From contig NZ_CAMJVK010000016.1 in the NCBI RefSeq assembly GCF_946221515.1, forward strand, positions 1 to 29,675: a stretch of 29,675 nucleotides of DNA, written 5' to 3'. The notes below the pieces were generated by a model. That model was not told where the DNA came from. It saw only the letters and a list, made by a program, of their open reading frames with translations, and made no database searches. This document shows positions 22,220-29,675 of the stretch, piece after piece (position 1 is the stretch's first letter; each line of letters opens with the position of its first letter). The translations under genes were made by a program, and so were the position numbers. The DNA is from an uncultured Fenollaria sp. Lineage in GTDB: Bacteria > Bacillota > Clostridia > Tissierellales > Peptoniphilaceae.

Positions 22220-25200
22220 ATGAAAAGAAAATTTCCAAAAGGTATTTTAAGTCTTGTTCTAGCACTTATTATACTAATCACACCAGTGACAGCATTTGCA
22301 GAGGATTTAGAGATTTCTGATCCTATAGTCGATCAAGTCGACTTAGCAAATCTCGTTAAGAAAGATGAAATTGCCGATGATATTGATGGTTCTTTCTCAC
22401 CTATCAATCCAGAGTACAATAAGGTAATGTCATCGAAGCAAGACGAAAAGTTCTATGGTTTGCGTGTGAGCCCTGTGCTTTACAACGCAAATTATGAGCT
22501 AGAAAAGAGTAATGAGTTCGCTCCATGGAGAGAGCGTCAAGCGGCTCCAAGAAAGTATGACTTAAGAGAGCACAATCGTGTTACTCCAGTCAAAAATCAA
22601 GGTCCAAATGGTTCTTGCTGGTCCTTTGCATCATTTGCATCAGCTGAATCAGTTTTGATGCCAGAGTACAATGACTTCAGTGAAAAGAACATGAGAAACA
22701 CTCACGGCTTTGACTGGGGTCCAGACCAAGGCGGTACTTGGCAAGTAGCAAGCGCTTACTTAACACGTGGCTCTGGTCCTATCGCAGAAAGGGATGAACC
22801 TTACTCACCTTATGATTTTAACTCGCCAAGAGGCTTAAGAAGAGTTAAAGATGTTGATAAGATTATGAATATACCAGACGTTAGAGGCGGATGGGATACA
22901 GATATCTTAAAGCAAGCTGTTATGGAATACGGCGCTGCTTACACAACTATCAACGGTGATGAATCGTACTTAAATTCAAGAACTATGGGTTCATACAACC
23001 CAGGCTACTATGGTTATGCTAACCACGCTGTTGCCATAGTTGGTTGGGACGATAATTTCTCTCGTTATAATTTTGGTATAACACCTCCAGGAGATGGCGC
23101 TTGGCTAATCAAGAACTCTTGGGGACAAAACTGGAAATACATGGGCGGTTATTATTGGGTTTCTTATTATGATGCTTTTGCAGGCAGAAGCAATGCAATT
23201 TTTAAATTAAAGGACATGACTCCTAACGAAGAGATATGGTACTATGACGACTTAGGTATGACAAGTACTTATGGCAATGGTCAAAGCGCATATTTCTCAA
23301 ATGTTTTCGGCCCAGTTAATTCTAATAAGGATGTTTACCAAGTTGGTTTCTTCGTTCCATCAAATGAAGCAAAATATGAAATTTACATGACTAAAGGCAG
23401 AGGACAAGTTTCTTTCAACGATAGAGTAAAGGTCGCTGAAGGCAGTGTTACTTATGCAGGCTATGTCAATATACCTATAAGGAAGTATAATGTTTCTAGT
23501 GGTGAATACTTCGCTCCTATAGTTAAGCTAACAACTCCAGGATATAACTATCCAATCCCTGTTGAAAACTATATCGCTGGTTATTCTTCAAGGGCAAGAG
23601 CTAACAGAGGCGAATCCTACATCTCCTACGACGGAGCTAGATGGACCGATATGACTCAAGTTAAGTACAACGCAAACGTTGCACTAAAGGCTATGACAGT
23701 ACCAGGAGGTTCTTCTCCATCATATGACAAAAAAGTTTCATCAATTGAATTTAATGAAAATCCAGTAAATCTTAAAGTCGGAGAAAATTATAAAATCAAT
23801 CCAAGAGTTCTTCCAGAAGACGCTGCAAACAAAACTCTAAACTATACTATTAATCCAAGTGGCATAGTTAGCGTTCAAAATGGCGTTTTAAGAGCTTTAA
23901 GAAAAGGTACAGCAACTGTAACAGCTACAGCTACTGACGGCTCTTACAAGAGAAATTCATTTACTGTAAATGTTTTAGAAGATGTTCAAAATATTGAAGT
24001 AAAAAATATTATCCTAGATAAGGAAGAGCTAAAACTAAAAGTCAATGAAACAAGTACCATAAGAGCAAGCGTTGAACCAAGTAACGCTAGAAACAAGGCT
24101 ATATACTGGTCAAGCACTAATACTAATGTAGCCACAGTTCAAGGAGGCTACGTAAAAGCCATCGCTAATGGCGAGTGCGACATCATCGCAAAAACTTCTA
24201 ACGGCGTTTCTAAAAAGGCTCACGTAATTGTTTATGATGATAATAACGATGATAATGACAAAAACATGATCAAGGTCTCATCATCTGTATACTCTAAGAC
24301 TATTAGACAAGGCTATGGCCAAAGTATAACAGTTAATTCAAAGGACTACCTAAACAGAAATCTTCGCTATGTAATGACTGAGATAGAGGTAATTAGTCCA
24401 AGCGGAAGCAGTATTAGTAAATCAGCCTACTCTGACTACTACGGCAACGCTAAGTTTACTCTAAGCGCAAATGAAATTTCTTTAGCTGGCGAATACACTG
24501 TTAATATCAAGGTTAGCGGCGTCACTTACAAAGCAAACACTGATACATTAACTTTCTCAGTTGAAGACGGTCGCCCAAGTTTTGATCTAGAAGTAAAGCC
24601 TATGTCAAAAGAAATTATGAACAATCAAAAAGTTCAACTAGCAATTCACGCTACATCTAACGGCAGAAACGTAAGATGTGTAGACTTAGATATCGAGATA
24701 GTAACTGCAAGTGGCGCTGTTCATAAAAACACTGGTAGAACTAACTACTACGGCAGAGCAAACTACTACTACAGTCCAGACGGAGGACAAGAAGGCACTT
24801 ACACTGTAAAAGTTACAGCTAAGAGCTCTCAATACAAAGACGCCGTTGGAACTGCAAGCTTTGAAGTTAAAAAATACAGAAACCCTTATCACCTAGATAT
24901 GTCTTTCGAAAAAGACCAAGAAAGCTATAAACTAGGCGATAGAGCTGAAATTAGTATAAATGTTGTAGACCAAAGAAAATATGGTGTAAGATACTTACCT
25001 GTTAAGATAGAAGTAAGTGGTCCAAATAACTTTAAGCACAATTTAACAAAATACACTAACAATCGTGGTATCGCCACAGTTTACATCACTCCAACAGAGG
25101 AAATGGGTGAAGGTGAATACACTATCAAGGCAAGCGCAAGTAAATACGGCTACGACGATGCTGAAGGTGAATACAAAATTGTCTTTGGCGATGAAAAGCC

Positions 25201-27616
25201 TATAGACCCAGTTGATCCAGTCGATCCAGTTGAACCTGAAGAAACAATCTACAAGATGATTGAGACTGACGAAGCTCAAAAACTTATCGAAGAAAATAAA
25301 GGCAATGAAAACTTTGTTATCTTTGACGCAAGAACAAAGGCTGAATACAACGAATCTCACATAGAAGGCTGTATACACCACGACTATTATCAAAAAGATC
25401 ACGAAGATTTCGTAAAAACACTAGATAAGAACAAAACTTACCTACTATACTGCAGAACACAAGTTCGTTCGGGCGCTACTGCTGAAATCATGAAAAAGCT
25501 TGGCTTTAAAAAGATTTACTGGATGAACGGCGGTATGACTAAGTGGCTTAGAGAAAATCGTCCATCGGTCTTCCCTGAGTACGACAAAGCGCTTGACTTA
25601 AATATCGGCGCAGAAAAATCAGCCTACACTCAAGGAAGCAATGTCGTTTTAAACGCAAAAGTAACTGACCTTGATGGCAATGGCGTAAGAAAAGCAAATA
25701 TTGATTTAGCTTTACTTGATGCAAATGGCAGCGCTATCGATAGAAAGACTGTTCAATCAGGCAATACTGGTGAGTTCACCGTAAACTTTACAGCGCCAGC
25801 AAGACTTGGCAAATACACAGTTGAAGCAAAAGCTAGCTACAATGACTTCAAAAATGCCAATGGCCTTGCATCTTTCGATGTAGCTCAAAGCGAAAAAGAA
25901 TTTACTTCTTATGAAGACAGAAAAGCTTCTGGACAATATAAGCACCTAAAAACTACAGATTTTGAGTACGAAGCGCTAGAAAAACATTATGGCAAGAACA
26001 TCCTTCAATATTATGTTAAGGATGCAAATCTAAAAGATCACAGAATTTCTGATCTAATAGACCCTAATAAGAAAACAGTTTTAGTCTTTGGTTACCCAGG
26101 ATGCGGCGCTTGTGTAGAAATGTGGAAAGCCATGGCACCACTTGCACACGAAAAATATAATTTCATAGAAATAGTTACTTCAGTTGAAGAAGATGTTAAA
26201 TCAACAGTTAACTTCGTTGATAACGTTTTGAAAGAATTAAATATAGAACACTTCAAAAACCATATCTTCTACGATGCTGACGAAAAGATCTGGGCATCAC
26301 GCCTTGGCTTCTTAACAACACCAAACACAGTTATACTAGATGAAAACGGAAGATTAGTAAACATCGCCGGCGCACTTGATAAAGACGGTCTATACGACTT
26401 ATTATACAAAACTTTAGGCTTAAACGTTGAAGGAGACTACGAACCAGAAGATGAGTATAACGCTAAGCTAGACCTAAACTTCGATAAAGAAGAGATAAAT
26501 ATAGGCGAAACAGTTAAGATTACAGCTAAATTACAAGATTTATTCGGTAAAAACATCTACCAAGATACTATCAGATACACAATCAAGTATCCAAACGGTT
26601 CTTACCAAGACGGTATCTACGATAGAAAGACAGGCTACACAGGCGAAACAAATCTATACTTCACAAGCGATGACTCAAGCGTTGAAGGCGAACATGAAGT
26701 TACAATCGAACTTATCTCAAATAATTACAAAGCTAAAAAAGTAACAAAAGCTTTTAGAATAGTGAAAGAAGATAAAAAAGCTGATTATAACTTAAACATC
26801 TCCTTTGGTAAAGATAATTTCAAAAAAGGCGACGTCATCAGAATGGTCCTTGAAGTAAAAGACCAAAATGGAAGCCCAGTTAAGAATGAAATAGTTAAAT
26901 TTACATTCACTTATCCAGAAGGAAAATCATATAACTACGATAGACAAACAGACTACTATGGCAAGGCAATGCTAACATTTACAACAAACTCAGCAGTTCC
27001 AGAAGGAAAATTCACATTGAAAGCATCTTTGACAGACAGACCAGAATACACAGCCGAAAAATCATTCACAATAGGAAGCGCTGATCCAGACAAGCCTATT
27101 AACAAAGATACACTAAGCTATCAAGATAGATATAACAATGGCGAGTTCAATCACTTAGGGTCAGGCGACCTACTTGGCAAACTAAAAAATGCATACGGCA
27201 CAAATGTTTCAAACTACACACTTACAAACATGCAAGGACAAACAGTTAGAATCTCTTCACTAATGGATGGACGCCGCCCAACAGTTATCGCCATGGGTTA
27301 CCCAACATGTGGAGGCTGCCAAGCAAGCTGGAGAAGCCTTGTAAATATCAATAAATCAAGCTTCAACATGGTAGAAGCAATGACAATGGGCGACAGTCAA
27401 AGCATCACATCGATACTAAACAGACTTGGCCTAAGCCAAATGCTACCATACTTCCACTACAACGCAAGAAGCTTATTTAACCTAATTAACTCAAATTACG
27501 TTCCTTGCCTAATGTATCTTGACAAAGACGGCAATATAACAAACTTAAGCTACTTCAACTCAAACGAGGAAGTACTAAGCATTGTTAGGACAATAGGAGG
27601 AACAATATCAAAATAA
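22220..27616 (+). CDS. Giant secreted protein: C1A protease, lectin-like, Ig-like, rhodanese, two thioredoxin-like modules
   Basis: 1798 residues. Signal peptide (1-28); C1A papain-fold domain (about 110-330) with Gln127, Cys133 (QGPNGSCWSF), His269 (YANHAVAIVGWDD) and Asn299 (LIKNSWGQNW); lectin-like domain (about 338-493); two Big_2-type domains (about 505-586, 593-672); three invasin/macroglobulin-like Ig domains (about 685-782, 786-884, 888-988). A rhodanese domain (about 1009-1115) has active loop CRTQVR (Cys1078). After another Ig domain (1122-1222) comes a thioredoxin-like module (about 1228-1402; CGAC 1295-1298, cis-Pro1368), two Ig domains (1413-1514, 1520-1619) and a second thioredoxin-like module (about 1632-1797; CGGC 1697-1700, Pro1762). 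AAGGGAGG precedes the ATG by 7-8 nt. No LPXTG or SLH anchor. All active-site residues are present, so an extracellular protease with sulfur/disulfide chemistry is expected; targets are unknown. Confidence 0.92.
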   Translation: MKRKFPKGILSLVLALIILITPVTAFAEDLEISDPIVDQVDLANLVKKDEIADDIDGSFSPINPEYNKVMSSKQDEKFYGLRVSPVLYNANYELEKSNEFAPWRERQAAPRKYDLREHNRVTPVKNQGPNGSCWSFASFASAESVLMPEYNDFSEKNMRNTHGFDWGPDQGGTWQVASAYLTRGSGPIAERDEPYSPYDFNSPRGLRRVKDVDKIMNIPDVRGGWDTDILKQAVMEYGAAYTTINGDESYLNSRTMGSYNPGYYGYANHAVAIVGWDDNFSRYNFGITPPGDGAWLIKNSWGQNWKYMGGYYWVSYYDAFAGRSNAIFKLKDMTPNEEIWYYDDLGMTSTYGNGQSAYFSNVFGPVNSNKDVYQVGFFVPSNEAKYEIYMTKGRGQVSFNDRVKVAEGSVTYAGYVNIPIRKYNVSSGEYFAPIVKLTTPGYNYPIPVENYIAGYSSRARANRGESYISYDGARWTDMTQVKYNANVALKAMTVPGGSSPSYDKKVSSIEFNENPVNLKVGENYKINPRVLPEDAANKTLNYTINPSGIVSVQNGVLRALRKGTATVTATATDGSYKRNSFTVNVLEDVQNIEVKNIILDKEELKLKVNETSTIRASVEPSNARNKAIYWSSTNTNVATVQGGYVKAIANGECDIIAKTSNGVSKKAHVIVYDDNNDDNDKNMIKVSSSVYSKTIRQGYGQSITVNSKDYLNRNLRYVMTEIEVISPSGSSISKSAYSDYYGNAKFTLSANEISLAGEYTVNIKVSGVTYKANTDTLTFSVEDGRPSFDLEVKPMSKEIMNNQKVQLAIHATSNGRNVRCVDLDIEIVTASGAVHKNTGRTNYYGRANYYYSPDGGQEGTYTVKVTAKSSQYKDAVGTASFEVKKYRNPYHLDMSFEKDQESYKLGDRAEISINVVDQRKYGVRYLPVKIEVSGPNNFKHNLTKYTNNRGIATVYITPTEEMGEGEYTIKASASKYGYDDAEGEYKIVFGDEKPIDPVDPVDPVEPEETIYKMIETDEAQKLIEENKGNENFVIFDARTKAEYNESHIEGCIHHDYYQKDHEDFVKTLDKNKTYLLYCRTQVRSGATAEIMKKLGFKKIYWMNGGMTKWLRENRPSVFPEYDKALDLNIGAEKSAYTQGSNVVLNAKVTDLDGNGVRKANIDLALLDANGSAIDRKTVQSGNTGEFTVNFTAPARLGKYTVEAKASYNDFKNANGLASFDVAQSEKEFTSYEDRKASGQYKHLKTTDFEYEALEKHYGKNILQYYVKDANLKDHRISDLIDPNKKTVLVFGYPGCGACVEMWKAMAPLAHEKYNFIEIVTSVEEDVKSTVNFVDNVLKELNIEHFKNHIFYDADEKIWASRLGFLTTPNTVILDENGRLVNIAGALDKDGLYDLLYKTLGLNVEGDYEPEDEYNAKLDLNFDKEEINIGETVKITAKLQDLFGKNIYQDTIRYTIKYPNGSYQDGIYDRKTGYTGETNLYFTSDDSSVEGEHEVTIELISNNYKAKKVTKAFRIVKEDKKADYNLNISFGKDNFKKGDVIRMVLEVKDQNGSPVKNEIVKFTFTYPEGKSYNYDRQTDYYGKAMLTFTTNSAVPEGKFTLKASLTDRPEYTAEKSFTIGSADPDKPINKDTLSYQDRYNNGEFNHLGSGDLLGKLKNAYGTNVSNYTLTNMQGQTVRISSLMDGRRPTVIAMGYPTCGGCQASWRSLVNINKSSFNMVEAMTMGDSQSITSILNRLGLSQMLPYFHYNARSLFNLINSNYVPCLMYLDKDGNITNLSYFNSNEEVLSIVRTIGGTISK

Positions 27617-27944
27617 TTATAGAAAAACACTCTATATAGAATAAGATTTAGTTTACACATTGGATGCTATCGAGAAAAAGTTGAGAGAAAAATTTGCCAA
27701 GAAAAATCTTTAATTACAAGACTGCAAAAGATGAGTTCATAAAGGAAATAAAGCAGCTTAAATGTATCTAGTTTAAATAAAAATAAATACTTTTAAACTA
27801 TGCTATACATCTTGTTTGTATGATGTCTGGGTGGCTAAGTTATTGTCGCAATTTATAATCTGATTATATATTAAAAAACTCACACACTTAGTAGATAAAT
27901 AAAGTGTGTGAGTTTTTTATTTCTATTAATATCTTAGCAAAATT
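27617..27944. other. Intergenic region after the giant gene
   Basis: About 330 bp. The segment 27660-27773 reads as two short lysine-rich frames (LDAIEKKLREKFAKKNL, then YKTAKDEFIKEIKQLKCI in another phase), which could be a decayed coding remnant, but I cannot name a parent. The rest is AT-rich with a bidirectional terminator at its right end. No terminator is seen directly after the giant gene's stop. Confidence 0.4.
27873..27918. terminator. Bidirectional terminator between the giant gene and arsM
   Basis: AAAAAACTCACACACTT (27873-27889) pairs perfectly over 17 bp with AAGTGTGTGAGTTTTTT (27902-27918) around a 12-nt loop, with A/T runs on both flanks. Confidence 0.9.
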
Positions 27945-29018
27945 TTAGCAGCATCCTCCGCCACAGCAGCTACTATCGCTAGAGCCGTCTTTATCTAAAC
28001 TTGGCGCAGTGGAGCATCCACTAAAAGCGCCGAAGTGTTCGCTTCTGTCGCCCATTATGTCAAAGTACTTCGCAAGTCTTGTGTTTTCAATCATCGCACA
28101 GCTATTGCCACAGACAGCAAGCGGAAGGTTCTTGTAAAATCTGTGGTGGTCGTCAAGGTCGAAGTGATTTTCCGAGCCTTCAATGCCGCCTCTATAAGTC
28201 GCTACTTGTCCATAGTTCTCACAGATATCCTCAATTAGTTCAGGTAGTTTAACAGCCTTTATAGTGTGAGAGTAAAACTCTACATTGCCTACCATTGCCT
28301 CAATATCTTCATTGTCAATGGCAGCCTTATTTGACTTGATGTATCTAAAGTCTTCCCAACCTATCTTTCTAAGTAGACGTCTAAAGTCCTCTATATACAT
28401 AGCGCCTCCCAGGCACTCGCCTCTTAAAATTAAATCCATAGATATATCTTCGCCAAAGCGTCTGTCCGCGAATATGTCCGCAAAGTAAAGCTCGCCGCCA
28501 GTCTTAAGAACGCGCCAAATCTCTTTAAATACCTTTTCCTTGTAAGGACTTAGGTTGATAACGCAGTTTGAAATAACTATGTCCACTGTGCCATCTTCAA
28601 TGCTGATAGACTTCAAATCTTCGATGTAGCCCTTTTTGAACTCAACGTTGGACTTCTTGTAGCCGAACTTTTCCGCCATCTCATCTTGATATTTTCTAGC
28701 AATGGCAAGCTGATCGTCGTTCATGTCGACACCTATAACCCTGCCATGCTCCCCGACTAATTTGCTTATAGTGTAGACGTCAAGACCAGTCCCGCAGCCA
28801 AGGTCAAGGACAGTCATACCCTCCAAAGCTGGCGGTATCGGTGATCCACAGCCGTAAAAGTGCTTGATAATCTCATCAGGAATCATCTTTCTCGCCTCGT
28901 TAATGTACTTAGGACTGCCATCAAGAGCGCAGGAGCAGATCTTAGTCTCCATCTTGCCGTCATCAACAGTAGTTACTTTTGAGTAATAATTCTTAACTTC
29001 TTCTCTAATATCTTTCAT
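27945..29018 (-). CDS. arsM: Arsenite S-adenosylmethionine methyltransferase
   Basis: A 357-residue ArsM that methylates As(III) with SAM and thiol reductant. The SAM-binding strand is VLDLGCGTGLDVY (residues 70-82). Arsenic-ligand cysteines can be placed at Cys30 (KICSCALDG), Cys57 (FYGCGSPIP), Cys152 (SNCVINL) and Cys202 (RGECLGGAM), matching the four conserved cysteines of the family. The C-terminal domain ends in a Cys-rich tail (SSCCGGGCC) that may hold metal. It is co-directional with arsR, 49 bp downstream of it, with AAGGAGG before the ATG, so the two form an operon induced by arsenic. No arsenite pump is encoded in this window. Confidence 0.94.
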   Translation of the reverse strand: MKDIREEVKNYYSKVTTVDDGKMETKICSCALDGSPKYINEARKMIPDEIIKHFYGCGSPIPPALEGMTVLDLGCGTGLDVYTISKLVGEHGRVIGVDMNDDQLAIARKYQDEMAEKFGYKKSNVEFKKGYIEDLKSISIEDGTVDIVISNCVINLSPYKEKVFKEIWRVLKTGGELYFADIFADRRFGEDISMDLILRGECLGGAMYIEDFRRLLRKIGWEDFRYIKSNKAAIDNEDIEAMVGNVEFYSHTIKAVKLPELIEDICENYGQVATYRGGIEGSENHFDLDDHHRFYKNLPLAVCGNSCAMIENTRLAKYFDIMGDRSEHFGAFSGCSTAPSLDKDGSSDSSCCGGGCC

Positions 29019-29067
29019 ACTAGCCTCCTTATCTAATTGTATCGTATAAATTCAATCTTGCCTAAAA

Positions 29068-29391
29068 TTAATAATCCATCTTCTCCTCGCTGTGACAGAT
29101 GCAATCAGGCTTGTCACTAAAGATGTACTCAAGCTGCTCAAGGAAGTGCTCAAGCGCCTTTTTGTTCAGCGTGTAGTAAGTGTTCTTGCCCTCGCGGCGG
29201 CTCTTGACAAGCTTTGCCTCCTCAAGCTTTTTCATGTCACTAGACAAAGTCGGCTGAGTGATGTCAAACTTTTCAAGAATTTCACAAGCACATAGCTCAC
29301 CACAAGATAGCATGTCAACAATCTTTAGCCTCTTTTGATCCGATATCGCCTTAAGCTTTTTAGAAATGCTCTCATAAATATCTTCAACCAT
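29068..29391 (-). CDS. arsR: ArsR family arsenite-responsive repressor
   Basis: A 107-residue winged-helix repressor. The recognition region is FDITQPTLSSDMKKLEEAKL and the wing is VKSRREGKNTYYTLN. The metalloid site is visible as ELCACEIL (Cys34, Cys36, with Cys30 close by), equivalent to ELCVCDL of E. coli ArsR. The C-terminus has two further cysteines (PDCICHSEE). AAGGAGC lies 6-8 nt before the ATG. It should repress its own promoter, where two dyads are present, and release on As(III) binding, switching on arsM. Confidence 0.94.
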   Translation of the reverse strand: MVEDIYESISKKLKAISDQKRLKIVDMLSCGELCACEILEKFDITQPTLSSDMKKLEEAKLVKSRREGKNTYYTLNKKALEHFLEQLEYIFSDKPDCICHSEEKMDY

Positions 29392-29421
29392 ATTTTTCGC
29401 TCCTTTCTTCTTTCTAAATCA

Positions 29422-29455
29422 ATATTAACATACATATAGAAAAAAGTAAATATGT
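29422..29455 (-). promoter_or_regulatory. arsR-arsM promoter with overlapping dyad
   Basis: Minus-strand TTTACT (29445-29450), 17-nt spacer ending TGT, TAATAT (29422-29427): extended -10. ACATAT (29432-29437) and ATATGT (29450-29455) form an inverted repeat spanning the -35 and spacer, a likely ArsR site. Confidence 0.65.
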
Positions 29456-29463
29456 TTTTGCAA

Positions 29464-29489
29464 AATATATAGGATTTTTTCTATATATT
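29464..29489. promoter_or_regulatory. Perfect dyad, candidate ArsR operator
   Basis: AATATATAG (29464-29472) and CTATATATT (29481-29489), perfect 9-bp arms with an 8-bp spacer, the size and AT-rich look of ArsR/SmtB operators. It lies upstream of the arsR promoter and directly upstream of the divergent plus-strand promoter, so it could control both. Confidence 0.6.
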
Positions 29490-29506
29490 CTCCCTAAAGA
29501 GGAGAA

Positions 29507-29535
29507 TTTACACATGCATTAAATTTCTTTATAAT
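29507..29535 (+). promoter_or_regulatory. Plus-strand promoter divergent from arsR
   Basis: TTTACA (29507-29512), 17-nt spacer, TATAAT (29530-29535). No open reading frame of note follows within the window; transcription from here would reach the terminator at 29630-29669. Confidence 0.65.
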
Positions 29536-29571
29536 GGATGGGCTTAGTATAGATATTATTTATGACAATAG

Positions 29572-29595
29572 AAAAAGCGTGGGACTGCCACGCTT
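29572..29595 (-). terminator. Hairpin with minus-strand U tract
   Basis: AAGCGTGG (29575-29582) pairs with CCACGCTT (29588-29595). On the minus strand it is followed by TTTTT, so it could end a leftward transcript entering from beyond the right edge. It is also internal to the candidate small RNA. Confidence 0.55.
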
Positions 29596-29629
29596 ATTGC
29601 TATAAATATTTAATTATAACGGCTGTATA

Positions 29630-29669
29630 ATATCTATTGGGGAGTAAAAACCTCAATAGATATTTTTTT
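29630..29669 (+). terminator. Strong intrinsic terminator at the right edge
   Basis: ATATCTATTG plus GGG (29630-29642) pairs with CCTCAATAGATAT (29651-29663, one G-U pair), followed by a run of seven T ending at 29669. Long stem and U tract fit plus-strand termination. Confidence 0.8.
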
Positions 29670-29675
29670 GAAAAA

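Larger units (their letters stand above)
29542..29669 (+). ncRNA. Candidate small RNA or attenuated leader
   Basis: About 128 nt between a good promoter and a strong intrinsic terminator, with no plausible coding frame. It contains the hairpin AAGCGTGG-GACTG-CCACGCTT and ends in the terminator stem. It may be a stand-alone small RNA or the leader of a gene beyond the window edge; the sequence here cannot decide. I recognise no known RNA family. Confidence 0.4.

Overview
The window looks like chromosomal DNA of a low-GC Gram-positive anaerobe. The evidence is AT-rich intergenic DNA, strong AGGAGG-type ribosome binding sites, TTGACA/TATAAT promoters, secreted proteins with Gram-positive signal peptides and no outer-membrane functions. 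The gene content (M16C peptidase, lectin-like C1A proteases, CAMP-factor-like proteins, isoaspartyl peptidases) would fit a peptide-fermenting relative of Peptoniphilus/Fenollaria, but that placement is inference.

Layout. 1-2230 (minus): an ABC ATPase, ABC-2 permease and histidine kinase operon, cut by the left edge, with an 11-bp-periodic direct repeat at its promoter. 2322-3044 (minus): a HicA/HicB toxin-antitoxin pair with its own promoter, palindrome and terminator. 3045-3666: a repeat-rich non-coding stretch. 3721-5031 (plus): a MATE exporter that probably begins at an ATT codon. 5121-8463 (minus): ybaK followed by a large M16C metallopeptidase. 8545-10544 (plus): an isoaspartyl dipeptidase and an Ntn-type asparaginase/isoaspartyl peptidase, followed by an 18-bp tandem repeat and a terminator. 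10730-12030 (minus): YefM/YoeB toxin-antitoxin and a HAD phosphatase. 12122-15613 (plus): a radical SAM protein, then a LemA-DUF2207 pair. 15614-16257: a second repeat-bearing intergenic region.

The most distinctive part is 16258-27616. A minus-strand operon encodes three secreted proteins: a C1A cysteine protease with lectin-like and Ig-like domains, a CAMP-factor-like protein with Ig-like domains, and a second CAMP-factor-like protein. Divergent from it, over 411 bp, is a 1798-residue secreted protein. It combines a C1A protease, a lectin-like domain, about eight Ig-like domains, a rhodanese domain and two thioredoxin-like modules with CXXC sites. The protease and the first CAMP-like protein of the operon share a C-terminal module of about 85 residues (NTxRKAGIF motif) that I do not recognise as a named domain. 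Together these read as an extracellular programme of proteolysis, membrane attack and thiol chemistry; the joint function is inference.

27945-29391 (minus) is an arsR-arsM arsenic methylation unit with ArsR-type dyads. The right edge holds a plus-strand promoter and an intrinsic terminator that together define a small RNA or an attenuated leader.
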